Shown here: piece after piece, positions 8,060 through 19,764 of the stretch
How positions within the stretch are numbered: position 1 is the first letter of the stretch
How the letters are laid out: each line of letters begins with the position of its first letter
The notes under the pieces: generated by a model
What the model was told of the DNA's origin: nothing
Database searches by the model: none
Seen by the model: only the letters and a program-made list of their open reading frames with translations
NCBI RefSeq assembly: GCF_030282825.1
Contig: NZ_JASTZU010000021.1
Coordinates: 1-64,000 of the forward strand
Length of the DNA: 64,000 bases
Direction of reading: 5' to 3'
Source: Aquibacillus rhizosphaerae
Lineage (GTDB): Bacteria > Bacillota > Bacilli > Bacillales > Amphibacillaceae
Position numbers and translations under genes: made by a program

Positions 8060-10816
8060 ATGGATTATAAACAAACACTATTGATGCCACAAACTGATTT
8101 CCCGATGCGTGGTAATTTACCAAATAAAGAACCGAAGATGCAAGAAAAATGGGATGAAGATAACATATATGAGCAGGTGCAGAAGAGAACAGAAGGCAGA
8201 CCACTTTTTGTATTGCACGATGGTCCTCCTTATGCAAATGGCGATCTTCATATGGGCCATGCCTTAAATAAAGTATTAAAAGACTTTATCGTTCGGTATA
8301 AGTCAATGGCAGGCTATCATGCTCCTTATGTTCCTGGTTGGGATACACATGGTCTTCCAATTGAAACAGCACTAGCAAAAAAGAAAGTAAACCGCAAAAA
8401 AATGTCTGTTGCTGAATTTAGACAAAAATGTGCGGAATATGCTTTAAAACAAGTAGATAATCAAAGAACACAATTCAAACAACTAGGTGTTAGAGGGGAT
8501 TGGGAAAATCCTTATATTACTTTAGATAAAGACTACGAAGCAGCACAAATTAAAGTGTTTGGTGATATGGCTAAGAAAGGCTATATTTACAAAGGATTAA
8601 AGCCAGTGTACTGGTCTCCTTCATCAGAATCAGCATTAGCTGAAGCAGAAATTGAATATCAGGATAAACGCTCTGCTTCTATCTATGTTGCTTTTGATGT
8701 AAAAGAAGCAAAAGATGTCTTAGACGGTGATGAAAAATTCATTATTTGGACTACTACACCATGGACAATTCCTGCTAATTTAGCAATTGCGTTACATCCA
8801 GACCTAGAATATGCAGTCGTAAAAGTTTCTGATAACAAATTTATTATTGCACATGAAATGCTAGAAACTGTTAGTTCTGTATTAGAATGGGAAAATCCGA
8901 AGGTTGTAAAAACATTTAAAGGTAAAGATGCAGAAAATCTTGTTGCTAAGCACCCATTCTACGATCGTGATTCATTAGTTATTCTTGGTGATCATGTAAC
9001 AACAGAAAGTGGTACTGGACTCGTACACACTGCTCCTGGTCACGGGGAAGATGACTTCTTTATAGGGAAAAATTATGGCCTGGAGGTTTTATGTCCAGTC
9101 GATGAAAAAGGGAACTTTACTGATGAGGCACCTGGCTTTGAAGGCATGTTTTACGATGCAGCGAATAAGGACATCACTCAAAAGTTAGAAGAGGTTGGAG
9201 CGTTATTAAAACTTGAGTTTATCACTCACTCTTATCCACACGATTGGAGAACCAAAAAACCAACTATTTTCCGTGCAACAAATCAATGGTTCGCATCGAT
9301 AAAAGACTTTAGAGAAGATATTTTGAAAGAAGTTAAACGAATTAATTGGTATCCGAATTGGGGAGAAACACGTCTTTATAATATGGTGCGTGACCGTGAA
9401 GATTGGTGTATTTCTCGACAACGTACATGGGGAGTGCCTATCCCAGTATTTTATGGAGAAGATCGTACGCCTATTATTACAGACGAAACAATTAGTCATG
9501 TATCCAACTTATTCCGTCAGCATGGGTCTAATATCTGGTTTGAATGGGATGCAAAAGATTTACTTCCAGAAGGATTTACATCAGAAAGTAGTCCAAATGG
9601 AACATTCACCAAAGAAACAGATATTATGGACGTTTGGTTTGATTCAGGGTCTTCACATGAAGGTGTATTAGCAGAACGTCCTGAATTAAGACGTCCCGCA
9701 GATGTTTATTTGGAAGGATCAGATCAATACAGAGGTTGGTTTAACTCCTCTATTTCTACATCTGTTGCTGTTACAGGTAAATCACCATATGAGACGATTA
9801 TAAGTCATGGTTTTGCTCTAGATGGAAAAGGACGTAAAATGAGTAAATCTGTAGGGAACGTTGTTGTGCCTTCTAAAATTATGAAACAATACGGTGCAGA
9901 TATTTTAAGACTTTGGGTAGCATCAGTTGATTATCAAGCTGATGTAAGAATATCTGATGATATTATTAAACAAACATCTGAAGGTTACCGTAAAATCCGT
10001 AATACATTCCGTTTTATGCTTGGAAATTTACATGACTTTGATCCAAAAACAAATACTATTGCAGATGAAAATTTACAAGAAGTAGATCGATATATGTTGA
10101 TGCAATTACAAGAGCTAATTGAGAGAGTACGTTATGCGTATGATCATTATGAGTTCTCAACGATTTATCATAATATTCATAACTTCTGTTCGATTGATTT
10201 AAGCTCTTTCTATTTAGACTTTGCTAAAGACGTCCTATATATCGAAGGTGAAGATAGTATTAGACGTCGTAGTATTCAAACCGTCTATTATGAAATTATT
10301 ACAAACTTAGTGAAGCTTTTATCTCCAATCCTTTCTCATACTGCAGATGAAATTTGGAGCTATATTCCTGGGGTCGAAGCGGATAATGTACAGCTAACTG
10401 ATATGCCAGACCCTAAAGAAATTTCTAATAAAGATGATTTAAAAGCTAAGTGGGATCATTTCATGGAAGTTCGCGATGATATATTAAAAGCACTTGAGGA
10501 AGCACGTACAGAGAAAATCATTGGGAAATCCTTAGAAGCAAGTATCAAAATTACACCTAAAGACGAACAAACAAAATTATTATTAGAAAACATTGAACAC
10601 TTGCATCAACTATTAATCGTATCGGAAGTAGAAGTTACTGATCTTAAAGGTGCGAAGGAATATGACCATGTTCATATTTCAGTTGAAAAGCATGCTGGTG
10701 AAAAATGTGAACGTTGCTGGGTTGCTTCAGACACTGTTGGAACGGATGAGGAATACCAAGAACTATGTACACGATGTGCTGATATTGTAAAAGAGCACTA
10801 TGCTAATGTGGAATAA
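8060..10816 (+). CDS. ileS: Isoleucyl-tRNA synthetase
   Basis: A class I synthetase that charges tRNA-Ile with isoleucine and edits valine. It is full length with 918 residues. The HIGH-type motif is HMGH (64-67) in [14 protein letters not shown], and KMSKS is at 593-597. The editing domain lies between them ([15 protein letters not shown]). The C-terminal zinc site is formed by C883/C886 (CERCW) and C903/C906 (CTRC), as in the bacterial-type enzyme. ATG follows AAGGAGGAAG. It is controlled by the T-box leader and ends in a bidirectional terminator. Confidence 0.98.
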   Translation: MDYKQTLLMPQTDFPMRGNLPNKEPKMQEKWDEDNIYEQVQKRTEGRPLFVLHDGPPYANGDLHMGHALNKVLKDFIVRYKSMAGYHAPYVPGWDTHGLPIETALAKKKVNRKKMSVAEFRQKCAEYALKQVDNQRTQFKQLGVRGDWENPYITLDKDYEAAQIKVFGDMAKKGYIYKGLKPVYWSPSSESALAEAEIEYQDKRSASIYVAFDVKEAKDVLDGDEKFIIWTTTPWTIPANLAIALHPDLEYAVVKVSDNKFIIAHEMLETVSSVLEWENPKVVKTFKGKDAENLVAKHPFYDRDSLVILGDHVTTESGTGLVHTAPGHGEDDFFIGKNYGLEVLCPVDEKGNFTDEAPGFEGMFYDAANKDITQKLEEVGALLKLEFITHSYPHDWRTKKPTIFRATNQWFASIKDFREDILKEVKRINWYPNWGETRLYNMVRDREDWCISRQRTWGVPIPVFYGEDRTPIITDETISHVSNLFRQHGSNIWFEWDAKDLLPEGFTSESSPNGTFTKETDIMDVWFDSGSSHEGVLAERPELRRPADVYLEGSDQYRGWFNSSISTSVAVTGKSPYETIISHGFALDGKGRKMSKSVGNVVVPSKIMKQYGADILRLWVASVDYQADVRISDDIIKQTSEGYRKIRNTFRFMLGNLHDFDPKTNTIADENLQEVDRYMLMQLQELIERVRYAYDHYEFSTIYHNIHNFCSIDLSSFYLDFAKDVLYIEGEDSIRRRSIQTVYYEIITNLVKLLSPILSHTADEIWSYIPGVEADNVQLTDMPDPKEISNKDDLKAKWDHFMEVRDDILKALEEARTEKIIGKSLEASIKITPKDEQTKLLLENIEHLHQLLIVSEVEVTDLKGAKEYDHVHISVEKHAGEKCERCWVASDTVGTDEEYQELCTRCADIVKEHYANVE

Positions 10817-10822
10817 AATACT

Positions 10823-10863
10823 AAAAACAACTATCTCATTAAAATTGAGATAGTTGTTTTTTG
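10823..10863. terminator. Bidirectional terminator between ileS and the MFS gene
   Basis: A 16-pair stem (10823-10838 with 10846-10861) with A residues on the left arm and T residues on the right. It can stop transcription of ileS from the left and of the antisense transporter gene from the right. Confidence 0.85.
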
Positions 10864-10901
10864 TCGTGGATGTTTTTTAAATCTATGAATAGAGCTTTTT
10901 T

Positions 10902-12143
10902 TTAGTTTCTTTGCGACTCTCTTCTTTTTCTTAGGTCAGGTAATATTTTTTTAATCATATATAATCCAATAATTCCTGTAGTTAAAATTAAAATAGACAT
11001 AATCTCATTACTAAAAATTGCTCCGAGTGTTACAAAAATTGAACTTAACATCATCGAACCGTGAAAGACCATACTATTTACCGCCATATAAGAGCTTCGC
11101 TTATCATCGGTTGGAATACTTGCTAAGAAATCCTGTTGGATAGGCACGCGCATTAATTCTCCAATTGTTGCAATTGCCATGAATATAAACAACAACCAAA
11201 TATTATTAAAATAACTTATTACAACATAGCCAATAGTAAAGATGAAAATTGAACTCAAATAGGTTTTTTCTTCATTAAGTTTAGAAACCCAACGAGTAAT
11301 AAAAACGGTGAACAGAACAACTAGGATGGTATTTTCTGACTTGAGAAAACCAAGCATTTCTACACCGGAAACGTCAAAGAATAAAAAAGTTTGACTCGGC
11401 ATGTCTTGGTTAAGACGAATCGCCATATAATTTTCCATATGATTTTCAATCGATTGAATGAATAGTCCGGCTAATACAAAGTACATAAATACTTTATCGC
11501 CTGCAACCTCTTTATAACTATGAAACATACTAATAAATACATTTTCTTTTTTAGTTATTACTTTTTTCTCAAAGGTTTCCTTAATAAAAAAGATGACTAA
11601 TATGTTAGAAAGAATGCTAGTAATTGCAAGTGTCATTAGTAGTTCAAATAAAAAATGTTTAAATGATAATGCTCCAACAATTCCTCCGACAGCAAAAGCC
11701 AAGTTAAAGCTCCAGTAAAGAAGCGAATAGACACCCTTACGTTCCTTTGGTTTGGTAATATCAATAATCATAGCATCTGCAGCGGGTCCATCTAAACCAA
11801 AGGATGCCATTACTAATAGAGTCATAAGAAAAGTTAGTTCAGGTGACGTTAGGAATGGTGAATTTGCAATCGTCATAACCATAAAGGCGAGCATTCTAAT
11901 AACTCCAGCAATTACCATTAATTTTTTTCTACCCATTAAATCAGCATAATAGCCACCGTATAAACCTACTAAAAGTCCAATTACAACATTAATTAGTAAT
12001 AAAATACCTGTTAGTTTGGAACCAAAATACTCAGAAAAATAAATGGCCATAAATGGGAAGATAGCTCCTGCTACCATATCTGATAAGAAAATTTGATAAA
12101 TTCTTATTTTGATATTGATGTGATAATCTCTAAATTTGGTCAC
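10902..12143 (-). CDS. Major facilitator superfamily transporter
   Basis: A membrane carrier of 413 residues with about 12 hydrophobic segments. The MFS signature between helices 2 and 3 is visible as GGYYADLMGRKKLMV, and a second basic loop (DLRKR) ends the protein. The substrate cannot be read from the sequence; drug or metabolite export is a common role for this group. It starts at GTG 12143 after AAAGGGGGT. It is transcribed against its neighbours and occupies the place of ylyA between ileS and lspA in B. subtilis, so it is an insertion into a conserved operon region. Confidence 0.88.
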   Translation of the reverse strand: MTKFRDYHINIKIRIYQIFLSDMVAGAIFPFMAIYFSEYFGSKLTGILLLINVVIGLLVGLYGGYYADLMGRKKLMVIAGVIRMLAFMVMTIANSPFLTSPELTFLMTLLVMASFGLDGPAADAMIIDITKPKERKGVYSLLYWSFNLAFAVGGIVGALSFKHFLFELLMTLAITSILSNILVIFFIKETFEKKVITKKENVFISMFHSYKEVAGDKVFMYFVLAGLFIQSIENHMENYMAIRLNQDMPSQTFLFFDVSGVEMLGFLKSENTILVVLFTVFITRWVSKLNEEKTYLSSIFIFTIGYVVISYFNNIWLLFIFMAIATIGELMRVPIQQDFLASIPTDDKRSSYMAVNSMVFHGSMMLSSIFVTLGAIFSNEIMSILILTTGIIGLYMIKKILPDLRKRRESQRN

Positions 12144-12665
12144 TTTTTATTACCCCCTTTAGGTAGTGTTATTTGAGAAAATGGTAGGAATAAGCAACAT
12201 AGAATTATTGTGTATCCTAGAGGGTGACGTTGATCTAACTTCTTAAAACTGTAAAATCAATTTCTTTCTATTCCCAAAAGTTGTAGGAAAGTTGTCACAT
12301 GAAAGAGATAGTAACATAAGCTGCATTTTTCTCCCTAGGCTGTTATCTAAAAAGTTTGTTACGGTGCCCATGGAAAGAAACTTATGGAACTAATATCAAC
12401 TTAGCAATTATGTAGATTCTATAGATATTAGTCAACAACAATCTTTTTTTAATGCTTTTTTCGAAATAAGTTAACATAGGCTTACTACGATTTTGGATTA
12501 GCTTTGAAATTAGATGTAATTTTCAAAAGTAATGTTGCCTATAAAAAATAGTAAAGTAAACTACTGGTAAAAGAATCGGTCTTGAGGATGAGTAGGTTTA
12601 CGACTTGTTACTGAAATTCTGGCTAATTGCGAATTACTTGAAAAGTGTCCTTTAACAAAACGTTT
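12144..12665. other. Long gap without a gene, upstream of lspA
   Basis: No credible reading frame is present. It would contain the promoter of the antisense transporter. A nine-base inverted repeat (12389-12397 with 12424-12432) and a segment at 12361-12377 that recurs in degenerate form near 49164 are the only structures I can point to. It may be the remains of a lost gene (ylyA lies here in B. subtilis), but no recognisable remnant is left. Confidence 0.5.
12361..12377 (-). repeat. Copy 1 of a short degenerate interspersed motif
   Basis: On the minus strand this reads CTTTCCATGGGCACCGT. The plus-strand segment at 49164-49180 reads CTTTCCGTGGGCACGGC, differing at three of 17 positions. Both lie in long gene-free gaps. 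Similar G/C-rich motifs in an AT-rich background are, as I recall, scattered between genes in many Bacillaceae. Confidence 0.45.
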
Positions 12666-12694
12666 TTCAATTCTAACTACTTTTGTGATAAAAT
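12666..12694 (+). promoter_or_regulatory. SigA promoter of lspA-rluD
   Basis: TTCAAT (12666-12671), 17 bases, TAAAAT (12689-12694) with the extended -10 dinucleotide TG at 12686-12687. It lies 45 bases before the lspA start. Confidence 0.7.
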
Positions 12695-12738
12695 GCTATA
12701 GAATGTAGAAAGATAAAAAGAACGGGGGAAAAGGTACA

Positions 12739-13206
12739 ATGAGGTATTATGGAATTGCATTAGTGATTGTATTAATCGATCAAATCACAAAATGGTTGGT
12801 CGTTACAAACATGGAATTAAGAGAAAGTATTGCAGTTATAGAAGGATTCTTTTATTTTACATCTCACCGAAATACGGGAGCTGCTTGGGGAATACTTGCA
12901 GGTCAGATGTTATTCTTTTACATAATTACCTTGATTGTTATTGGAATTGTTGTTTATTATATCAAAAAGTTTTCCAAAGAAAGCAGATTAATGGGTTGGG
13001 CATTAGCCTTTATATTGGGTGGTGCGATCGGAAACTTTATCGATCGACTATTTCGTAAAGAAGTAGTTGACTTCTTTGATGTTTATATTGGCAGTTACGA
13101 TTACCCGATTTTCAATATTGCTGATTCAGCCCTAGTGGTTGGTGTCGGCTTGGTTATTATCGCTACTTTTTTAGATGAGAAAAAGAAAGGAAGAACAACT
13201 GCATGA
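12739..13206 (+). CDS. lspA: Lipoprotein signal peptidase (signal peptidase II)
   Basis: A membrane aspartic protease that removes the signal peptide of prolipoproteins after lipid attachment. It has 155 residues and four transmembrane segments. The family boxes are all present: [14 protein letters not shown], and the two catalytic aspartates D102 (NFIDRL) and D129 (FNIADSALV). ATG follows GGGGGAAAAGG. It overlaps the start of rluD by four bases, so the two genes are translationally coupled. Confidence 0.97.
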   Translation: MRYYGIALVIVLIDQITKWLVVTNMELRESIAVIEGFFYFTSHRNTGAAWGILAGQMLFFYIITLIVIGIVVYYIKKFSKESRLMGWALAFILGGAIGNFIDRLFRKEVVDFFDVYIGSYDYPIFNIADSALVVGVGLVIIATFLDEKKKGRTTA

Positions 13207-14114
13207 CATTACTGAACCATACTGTATCGCAAGAAGAGAAAGGTTTAAGAATAGATAAATTATTAGCTAAAGTAAATGAGGATGCTTCTAGATCACAGGT
13301 GCAAGCTTGGATTAAAGCAGACCTTGTTAAAGTCGATGGCGAGATTGTCAAAAGTAATTATAAATGTCAGGAAGGTACCACAATCACGTGGGAAATTCCT
13401 GAAGTAGAGGAATTAGATGTAATTCCTGAAAATATACCTATTGAGATTATTTATGAAGACAGTGATGTACTTGTTGTAAACAAGCCACGAGGAATGGTTG
13501 TCCATCCGTCTGCGGGGCATCATAGTGGTACCCTAGTAAATGCTGTTCTTTACCAATGTAAAGATCTTTCCGGGATTAATGGTGTAATTCGCCCTGGTAT
13601 TGTACACAGAATTGATATGGATACGAGCGGACTTTTAATGGTAGCAAAAAATGATAAAGCACATGTTTCACTTGTTGATCAACTCAGAGAAAAAACAGTG
13701 AAACGTTCTTATTTAGCGATTGTCCATGGAGATATAACGCATGATTATGGAACGATTGATGCACCGCTTGGCAGAGACCCAAAGGATAGACAGAAAATGG
13801 CTGTTGTCGATGGTGGACGAAACGCTGTTACACACTTTGAGGTTATAAAAAGATTCGGTCAATATACTTATGTGAAATGTGTCCTGGAAACAGGAAGAAC
13901 CCACCAAATCCGTGTACACCTGAAATATATTGGGTTTCCGTTAGCAGGAGATCCAAAGTACGGGCCAAGAAAAACATTAGAAATAGATGGTCAAGCTTTA
14001 CATGCAGCTGAATTAGGATTTGAACATCCAAATACAAAAGAATGGTTAGAGTTTGAGGTTGAAGCACCAGAAGATTTTAAAAAGTTATTAATAAATCTAG
14101 AAAAGATGAGTTGA
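13203..14114 (+). CDS. rluD: RluD/YlyB-type 23S rRNA pseudouridine synthase
   Basis: Converts uridines of 23S rRNA to pseudouridine. It has 303 residues: an N-terminal S4 RNA-binding domain (about 14-75), then the RluA-type catalytic domain with HRIDMDTSG, where D138 is the expected nucleophile, and the later [10 protein letters not shown] motif. B. subtilis calls this gene ylyB and exact target bases have not been read from sequence here. It overlaps lspA and is followed by the first pyr attenuator. Confidence 0.93.
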   Translation: MTLLNHTVSQEEKGLRIDKLLAKVNEDASRSQVQAWIKADLVKVDGEIVKSNYKCQEGTTITWEIPEVEELDVIPENIPIEIIYEDSDVLVVNKPRGMVVHPSAGHHSGTLVNAVLYQCKDLSGINGVIRPGIVHRIDMDTSGLLMVAKNDKAHVSLVDQLREKTVKRSYLAIVHGDITHDYGTIDAPLGRDPKDRQKMAVVDGGRNAVTHFEVIKRFGQYTYVKCVLETGRTHQIRVHLKYIGFPLAGDPKYGPRKTLEIDGQALHAAELGFEHPNTKEWLEFEVEAPEDFKKLLINLEKMS

Positions 14115-14150
14115 CAGATAGATTACTTTCTGGAATAATTAAAGAAAGAA

Positions 14151-14852
<702 letters not shown>

Positions 14853-14857
14853 ATAAA

Positions 14858-14956
14858 GACCTTTAATCAAGTCCCGTGAGGCTTGCAAGGTCGCTTAAGG
14901 ATACGTGTACCTAAAACACGTTTACCTCTTTGCGACCTTCGCGAAGAGGTTTTTTA
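14858..14956 (+). promoter_or_regulatory. PyrR attenuator 2 (between pyrR and the permease gene)
   Basis: GACCTT and AAGGTC (14858-14863 and 14888-14893) enclose the PyrR loop AGTCCCGTGAGGCT (14870-14883). The terminator stem ACCTCTTTGCG (14924-14934) pairs with CGCGAAGAGGT (14940-14950, one G-U pair), followed by a T run. Its loop is identical to that of attenuator 1. Confidence 0.92.
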
Positions 14957-15048
14957 TGTGAAAAAAACTCATAAGTCGGTGGGCGTCGGAAGTTACCTGA
15001 TAAAAACAATTTAACACAACTAATGAACAATACCAGGAGGAAACAAAA

Positions 15049-16434
15049 ATGGCAGAAAAAAATATGGTAATGGATGTACACGAAGTTCCAAAAATATCGA
15101 AATGGCTTATCTTTAGTATTCAACACTTGTTCGCTATGTTTGGTGCAACAATATTAGTTCCAGCATTAACAGAGCTTCCTCCAGCCGTAGCACTAGTCTC
15201 AAGTGGTACAGGGACATTGGCTTATCTATTAATAACAAAAGGAAAGGTACCAGCATACTTAGGTTCCAGTTTTGCTTTTATCTATCCAGTCCAAATGGCG
15301 ATGCTTAGTGCTGAAAGTGGAATACCTGGGGCGATGGTAGGTAGCTTTTTAGCGGGTCTAGTATATGGGTTACTAGCACTTCTTATTGGGGCATTTGGTT
15401 TAAACTGGTTAATGAAGATTTTACCTCCAGTAGTTGTTGGGCCTGTCATTGTGGTTATTGGTCTAGGCCTTGCACCAACTGCAATCGATATGGCGATGAA
15501 TTATCAGGGAGAATATAGTGGTACACATTTTAGTGTTGCAATTGTCACGCTAGCAATTACGGTAATCGGATCACTTTTCTTTAAAGGTTTTTTTGGACTT
15601 ATCCCAATTTTAATCGGAATCATTGGTGGTTATCTGTTTGGACTAATGAGAGGAATTGTTGACACATCTGGAGTTGAAGCATCTTGGAGTGCGATTGCAA
15701 ATGCAAGTTCAATTGGAGAGTTTTTTGGAGCAATCTTTTTAGTACCAGACTTTGTTGTACCATTTGTTCATTACTCGCCATTTGACGTGATTAGCTGGGA
15801 AATAGCAGCAATTATGGTTCCAGTCGCAGCAGTTACGATAGCAGAACATATTGGGGATCAAATGGTGTTATCAAAAGTGGCAGGACGTAATTTTATAAAA
15901 AATCCTGGTTTACATCGATCTATACTTGGTGACGGAGTTGCGACGGTCATTGCTTCATGTTTAGGTGGACCACCAAACACAACGTATGGTGAAAATATTG
16001 GGGTACTAGCAATAACACGAGTGTTCAGTGTGTTTGTTATTGCAGGTGCAGCAGTACTAGCTATATTATTCGGGTTTGTAGGAATTATTACAGCAATGAT
16101 TGCCTCGATACCTTCAGCAGTAATGGGTGGTGTATCTATTTTATTATTCGGTATTATTGCCTCAAGTGGCTTAAGAATGTTAATTGATAATCAAGTAGAT
16201 TTAGGAGAAAAACGTAATTTAATAGTATCATCTGTTATTTTAGTAATTGGCATTGGCGGAGCATTAATTAAGTTTGATGTTGGCGACGTAAGTATAGAAA
16301 TAGCTGGTATGGCTTTAGCAACAATTATCGGTATCATACTTAATTTAATTTTGCCAGGCAAAGAATCAGGTTTCGGGAATGGAAACATGTTCCAGACAGA
16401 CGAAGTAATTGAAGCAGCTACTGATGAAAAATAA
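15049..16434 (+). CDS. pyrP: Uracil permease (NCS2 family)
   Basis: Brings uracil into the cell for salvage. It is a nucleobase:cation symporter of 461 residues with 12-14 hydrophobic segments. Family marks are QHLFAMFGATILVP near the N-terminus, the acidic substrate-site segment TIAEHIGDQ in the middle and GGPPNTTYGENIGV. ATG follows CAGGAGG. It lies between the second PyrR attenuator and pyrB, as in B. subtilis; it is somewhat longer than I recall for PyrP, with a hydrophilic tail. Confidence 0.96.
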   Translation: MAEKNMVMDVHEVPKISKWLIFSIQHLFAMFGATILVPALTELPPAVALVSSGTGTLAYLLITKGKVPAYLGSSFAFIYPVQMAMLSAESGIPGAMVGSFLAGLVYGLLALLIGAFGLNWLMKILPPVVVGPVIVVIGLGLAPTAIDMAMNYQGEYSGTHFSVAIVTLAITVIGSLFFKGFFGLIPILIGIIGGYLFGLMRGIVDTSGVEASWSAIANASSIGEFFGAIFLVPDFVVPFVHYSPFDVISWEIAAIMVPVAAVTIAEHIGDQMVLSKVAGRNFIKNPGLHRSILGDGVATVIASCLGGPPNTTYGENIGVLAITRVFSVFVIAGAAVLAILFGFVGIITAMIASIPSAVMGGVSILLFGIIASSGLRMLIDNQVDLGEKRNLIVSSVILVIGIGGALIKFDVGDVSIEIAGMALATIIGIILNLILPGKESGFGNGNMFQTDEVIEAATDEK

Positions 16435-16446
16435 TATCTGAATAAA

Positions 16447-16479
16447 GAGGGACTGTCTCATTACACTAGACAGTCCCTC
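16447..16479 (+). promoter_or_regulatory. Perfect 12-pair hairpin before pyrB, where a third PyrR attenuator is expected
   Basis: GAGGGACTGTCT (16447-16458) and AGACAGTCCCTC (16468-16479) pair perfectly over a nine-base loop. There is no T run, so it is not a standard terminator, and no PyrR consensus loop. It ends about 10 bases before the pyrB ribosome site. It may be an RNA-stability or processing element, or the remains of a lost attenuator. Confidence 0.7.
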
Positions 16480-16498
16480 AGTCTAAGGGGGAGCTAGA

Positions 16499-17431
16499 AT
16501 GAAACACTTTGTGTCGATGAAAAATCTTTCAGAACATGAAATCTTGCAGTTAATTAAACTATCAGATGAAATAAGTAATACAGGTATTCCACCTTTTAGT
16601 AACCAATTATTTGCTGCGAACCTTTTTTTTGAACCTAGTACACGAACAAAAATGAGTTTTGTTGTTGCTGAACGAAAATTAGGAATGGAAGTATTAGATT
16701 TTAATAGTGATGTTTCTAGTGTCAAAAAAGGAGAAAGTATTTATGATACTGCAAAGACGTTCGAATCGATCGGTGCCTCATTGCTAGTTGTTAGACATCC
16801 TGAAGATAATCTAGTCCAACGACTCGCTGAGCACATAAATATTCCAATTGTTAACGCGGGGGATGGAACAGGCGAACATCCAACACAAAGTTTGCTTGAC
16901 TTAGTAACTATATATCAGGAATATCGAAAGTTTAAAGGCTTAAAAGTGGCAATTGTTGGTGATATCAAACATAGCCGTGTGGCTAGGTCCAATGCTTATG
17001 CACTTACAACATTGGGGGCGGAGGTCTACTTATCTTCCATGCCAGAGTGGCAAGACAATAATCTTCCTTTCCCTTACATCGGAATAGACGAAGCCGTTGA
17101 ACAGTGTGATGTAGTGATGCTTCTCCGGATTCAACATGAAAGACATCAAAACCATACGATTATGTCAGCGGATCAATATTTAGAAAACTATGGCCTAACT
17201 AAAGATAGGGAAAACAGAATGAAATCTGATGCAATTATTCTTCACCCAGCACCAGTCAATAGAGGTGTTGAAATAGATGATAGTTTAGTTGAATGTGGTA
17301 GATCTAGAATCTTCAAACAAATGACAAACGGAGTATCAGCTAGAATGGCAGTTATGTACCAACTTTTAGAAAAGGGAGGAATTACTCATGCGAACAATTT
17401 TAACAAACGCAGTGCAGTTATCAGTAGATAA
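16499..17431 (+). CDS. pyrB: Aspartate carbamoyltransferase, catalytic chain
   Basis: Joins carbamoyl phosphate and aspartate in the first committed step of pyrimidine synthesis. It has 310 residues. The carbamoyl-phosphate motif STRT is at 47-50, the second domain has HPTQSLLDL, and the aspartate-binding part [12 protein letters not shown] is near the end. No regulatory chain (pyrI) is present, as in other Bacilli. The final segment after LLEKGG runs 44 bases into pyrC, a longer overlap than usual, so the last residues may be unconserved. Confidence 0.97.
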   Translation: MKHFVSMKNLSEHEILQLIKLSDEISNTGIPPFSNQLFAANLFFEPSTRTKMSFVVAERKLGMEVLDFNSDVSSVKKGESIYDTAKTFESIGASLLVVRHPEDNLVQRLAEHINIPIVNAGDGTGEHPTQSLLDLVTIYQEYRKFKGLKVAIVGDIKHSRVARSNAYALTTLGAEVYLSSMPEWQDNNLPFPYIGIDEAVEQCDVVMLLRIQHERHQNHTIMSADQYLENYGLTKDRENRMKSDAIILHPAPVNRGVEIDDSLVECGRSRIFKQMTNGVSARMAVMYQLLEKGGITHANNFNKRSAVISR

Positions 17432-18689
17432 TACATTTACTCAGTGTGAAATTTCTATAAAAGATGGTGTTATTGAACAAATAGGTGAAAAACTATCACT
17501 TCAAGCAGATGAGACAATCGATTGTAAAGGCGATTTAGTGTCACCGGGTTTTATTGATGTACATGTACATTTAAGAGAACCAGGTGGGGAAGCAAAAGAA
17601 ACGATTGCAACCGGTACTAAGTCTGCAGCACGAGGTGGCTATACAACGGTCTGCTCGATGCCAAATACCCGACCGGTACCTGATAGTGAAAAAACACTAA
17701 AAGCATTGACAGAAAGAATTGAAGAAACAGCTCATGTTCGGGTATTACCTTATGCGTCAATCACAGAAAGATTACTTGGTGAGAAGCTTACAGACATGGA
17801 AAAGTTAAAAGATTTAGGTGCATTCGCCTTCACCGATGATGGTGTTGGAATTCAAACGGCAGACACAATGCTAAAAGCAATGCAACAAGCAGCAAATCTT
17901 GATATGCCAATTGTAGCTCATTGTGAAGATAACTCTTTAATCCACAAAGGAGTTATCCATGAAGGAGAAGCAAGCAAGAGGTTGAATGTTCCTGGTATTC
18001 CTTCAATCTGTGAATCAGTACAAATAGCAAGAGATGTTCTGTTAGCAGAGGCAGCAGGATGTCATTATCATGTCTGTCATGTAAGTACAAAAGAATCTGT
18101 GCGTGTGATAAGAGATGCAAAAAAAGCTGGCATACATGTTACAGCAGAAGTAACACCGCATCATTTATTATTAAATGAAGAGGCAGTTGTATCCGAGGAT
18201 AGCAATTTTAAAATGAATCCTCCGCTTCGATCGCTCCAAGATCAAGAAGCATTATTAGAAGGCTTGTTAGATGGAACAATTGATTTTATTGCAACCGACC
18301 ATGCACCACATACGGAAGAAGAGAAACAACAAGGTTTATTACTTGCCCCATTCGGAATTCATGGGTTTGAAACAGCATTTTCATTACTTCATACACATCT
18401 TGTAGAGACAAAAAAAGTGACATTAAAACAGTTAATTGATTGGTTGACAATTAAACCAGCACAAACATTCAACTTACCTTATGGGGAACTAAGCCCGGGT
18501 AAGGTAGCAGATATTACTGTTATTAACTTAGATCAAAAAATAAATATAGATAAACATAGCTTTTATTCCAAAGGGAAGAACACACCGTTTCATGAATGGG
18601 AAGTTAAAGGGATTCCGGTTATGACAATAGCAGAAGGAAAAATCGTTTTTGAGGAGGCTTCTTATGGAAAAGCGACAACTCGTGCTTGA
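17388..18689 (+). CDS. pyrC: Dihydroorotase
   Basis: A zinc metalloenzyme of the amidohydrolase superfamily that cyclises carbamoyl aspartate to dihydroorotate. It has 433 residues. The metal-binding HVHLREPG motif lies near residue 60, with the later histidines in AHCEDN and HVCHVSTKE, and the catalytic aspartate in [11 protein letters not shown] follows GGGAGGAATTACTC inside the end of pyrB. The end overlaps the start of carA. Confidence 0.97.
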   Translation: MRTILTNAVQLSVDNTFTQCEISIKDGVIEQIGEKLSLQADETIDCKGDLVSPGFIDVHVHLREPGGEAKETIATGTKSAARGGYTTVCSMPNTRPVPDSEKTLKALTERIEETAHVRVLPYASITERLLGEKLTDMEKLKDLGAFAFTDDGVGIQTADTMLKAMQQAANLDMPIVAHCEDNSLIHKGVIHEGEASKRLNVPGIPSICESVQIARDVLLAEAAGCHYHVCHVSTKESVRVIRDAKKAGIHVTAEVTPHHLLLNEEAVVSEDSNFKMNPPLRSLQDQEALLEGLLDGTIDFIATDHAPHTEEEKQQGLLLAPFGIHGFETAFSLLHTHLVETKKVTLKQLIDWLTIKPAQTFNLPYGELSPGKVADITVINLDQKINIDKHSFYSKGKNTPFHEWEVKGIPVMTIAEGKIVFEEASYGKATTRA

Positions 18690-19764
18690 GGATGGCACTA
18701 CGTTTATAGGAACAGCATTTGGAAGTGAACACGCAAGTGTAGGTGAAGTGGTTTTTAATACAGGAATGACAGGATATCAGGAAATTTTATCTGATCCATC
18801 TTATTGTGGGCAAATTGTAACGATGACGTACCCTTTAATCGGAAACTACGGAATTAACCGTGATGATTTTGAAACAATCAACCCTTCCATACATGGGTTA
18901 ATTGTAAAGGAAGTTTGCGATCACCCATCCAACTTTCGTAATGAAGAAAGTTTAGATAGCTACTTAAAAGCAAATGATATTCCTGGTATAGCTGGAATTG
19001 ACACACGAAAACTAACAAAAATCATACGTAAGCACGGAACAATGAGAGGTGTTTTTACCGCTGTTGGGGTGAATAGTGAGGAAGCTGTAACTGAAATAAA
19101 AAACACAGCTATCATCAATGATCAAGTAGCAAAGGTATCAACTGTGAAACCATATGTAGTTCCTGGCAGAGGCTATCGAATCGTGCTTGTGGATTTTGGA
19201 ATGAAGCATGGAATATTGCGTGAATTAACAAAAAGAAACTGTCATATTACTGTTGTTCCTTATCACTACAGTGCAGAGAGTATTCTCAGACTAAAGCCAG
19301 ATGGTGTGATGTTAACAAACGGTCCTGGAAATCCAAAAAGCGTTCCTCAAGCCATCGAAATGATAGCCAATCTAGTAAACAAAGTACCTGTATTCGGTAT
19401 TTGTTTAGGACATCAATTGTTGGCTCTAGCTTGTGGAGCAGATACAGAAAAATTAAAATTTGGTCACAGAGGTTCCAACCATCCAGTTAAAGATATAACG
19501 ATTAATAAAACATTTATTACCTCACAAAATCATGGTTACGCAGTAAACGTCGATTCATTAGTGAAAACAGATTTAGAATTGACACAAATCGCACTTAATG
19601 ATGATACGGTAGAAGGAATTCAGCATAGTAAATATCCAGTTTTTTCTGTGCAATATCATCCTGAAAGTTCACCAGGTCCTGACGATACGAATTATTTGTT
19701 TGACGATTTTTTGAAAAAAATAAAAAAACACCAAGCAACCATCAAGGAGGAGACATATGCCTAA
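18664..19764 (+). CDS. carA: Carbamoyl-phosphate synthase, small (glutaminase) subunit
   Basis: Hydrolyses glutamine and passes ammonia to the large subunit. It has 366 residues: an N-terminal small-subunit domain and a C-terminal class I glutamine amidotransferase domain with the nucleophile C247 in FGICLGHQ and the His-Glu pair in [10 protein letters not shown]. The ATG at 18664 follows GAGGAGG; an in-frame TTG 15 bases upstream would lie before that ribosome site and is less likely. This is the pyrimidine-specific copy (pyrAA in B. subtilis). Confidence 0.97.
   Translation: MEKRQLVLEDGTTFIGTAFGSEHASVGEVVFNTGMTGYQEILSDPSYCGQIVTMTYPLIGNYGINRDDFETINPSIHGLIVKEVCDHPSNFRNEESLDSYLKANDIPGIAGIDTRKLTKIIRKHGTMRGVFTAVGVNSEEAVTEIKNTAIINDQVAKVSTVKPYVVPGRGYRIVLVDFGMKHGILRELTKRNCHITVVPYHYSAESILRLKPDGVMLTNGPGNPKSVPQAIEMIANLVNKVPVFGICLGHQLLALACGADTEKLKFGHRGSNHPVKDITINKTFITSQNHGYAVNVDSLVKTDLELTQIALNDDTVEGIQHSKYPVFSVQYHPESSPGPDDTNYLFDDFLKKIKKHQATIKEETYA

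Noticed and set aside
7848-8084. A 78-codon open frame reading through the ileS leader
   Set aside because: Its sequence is the translation of the T-box and terminator (GGTASLLVPFGMMRAFLF is the usual artefact of that RNA).
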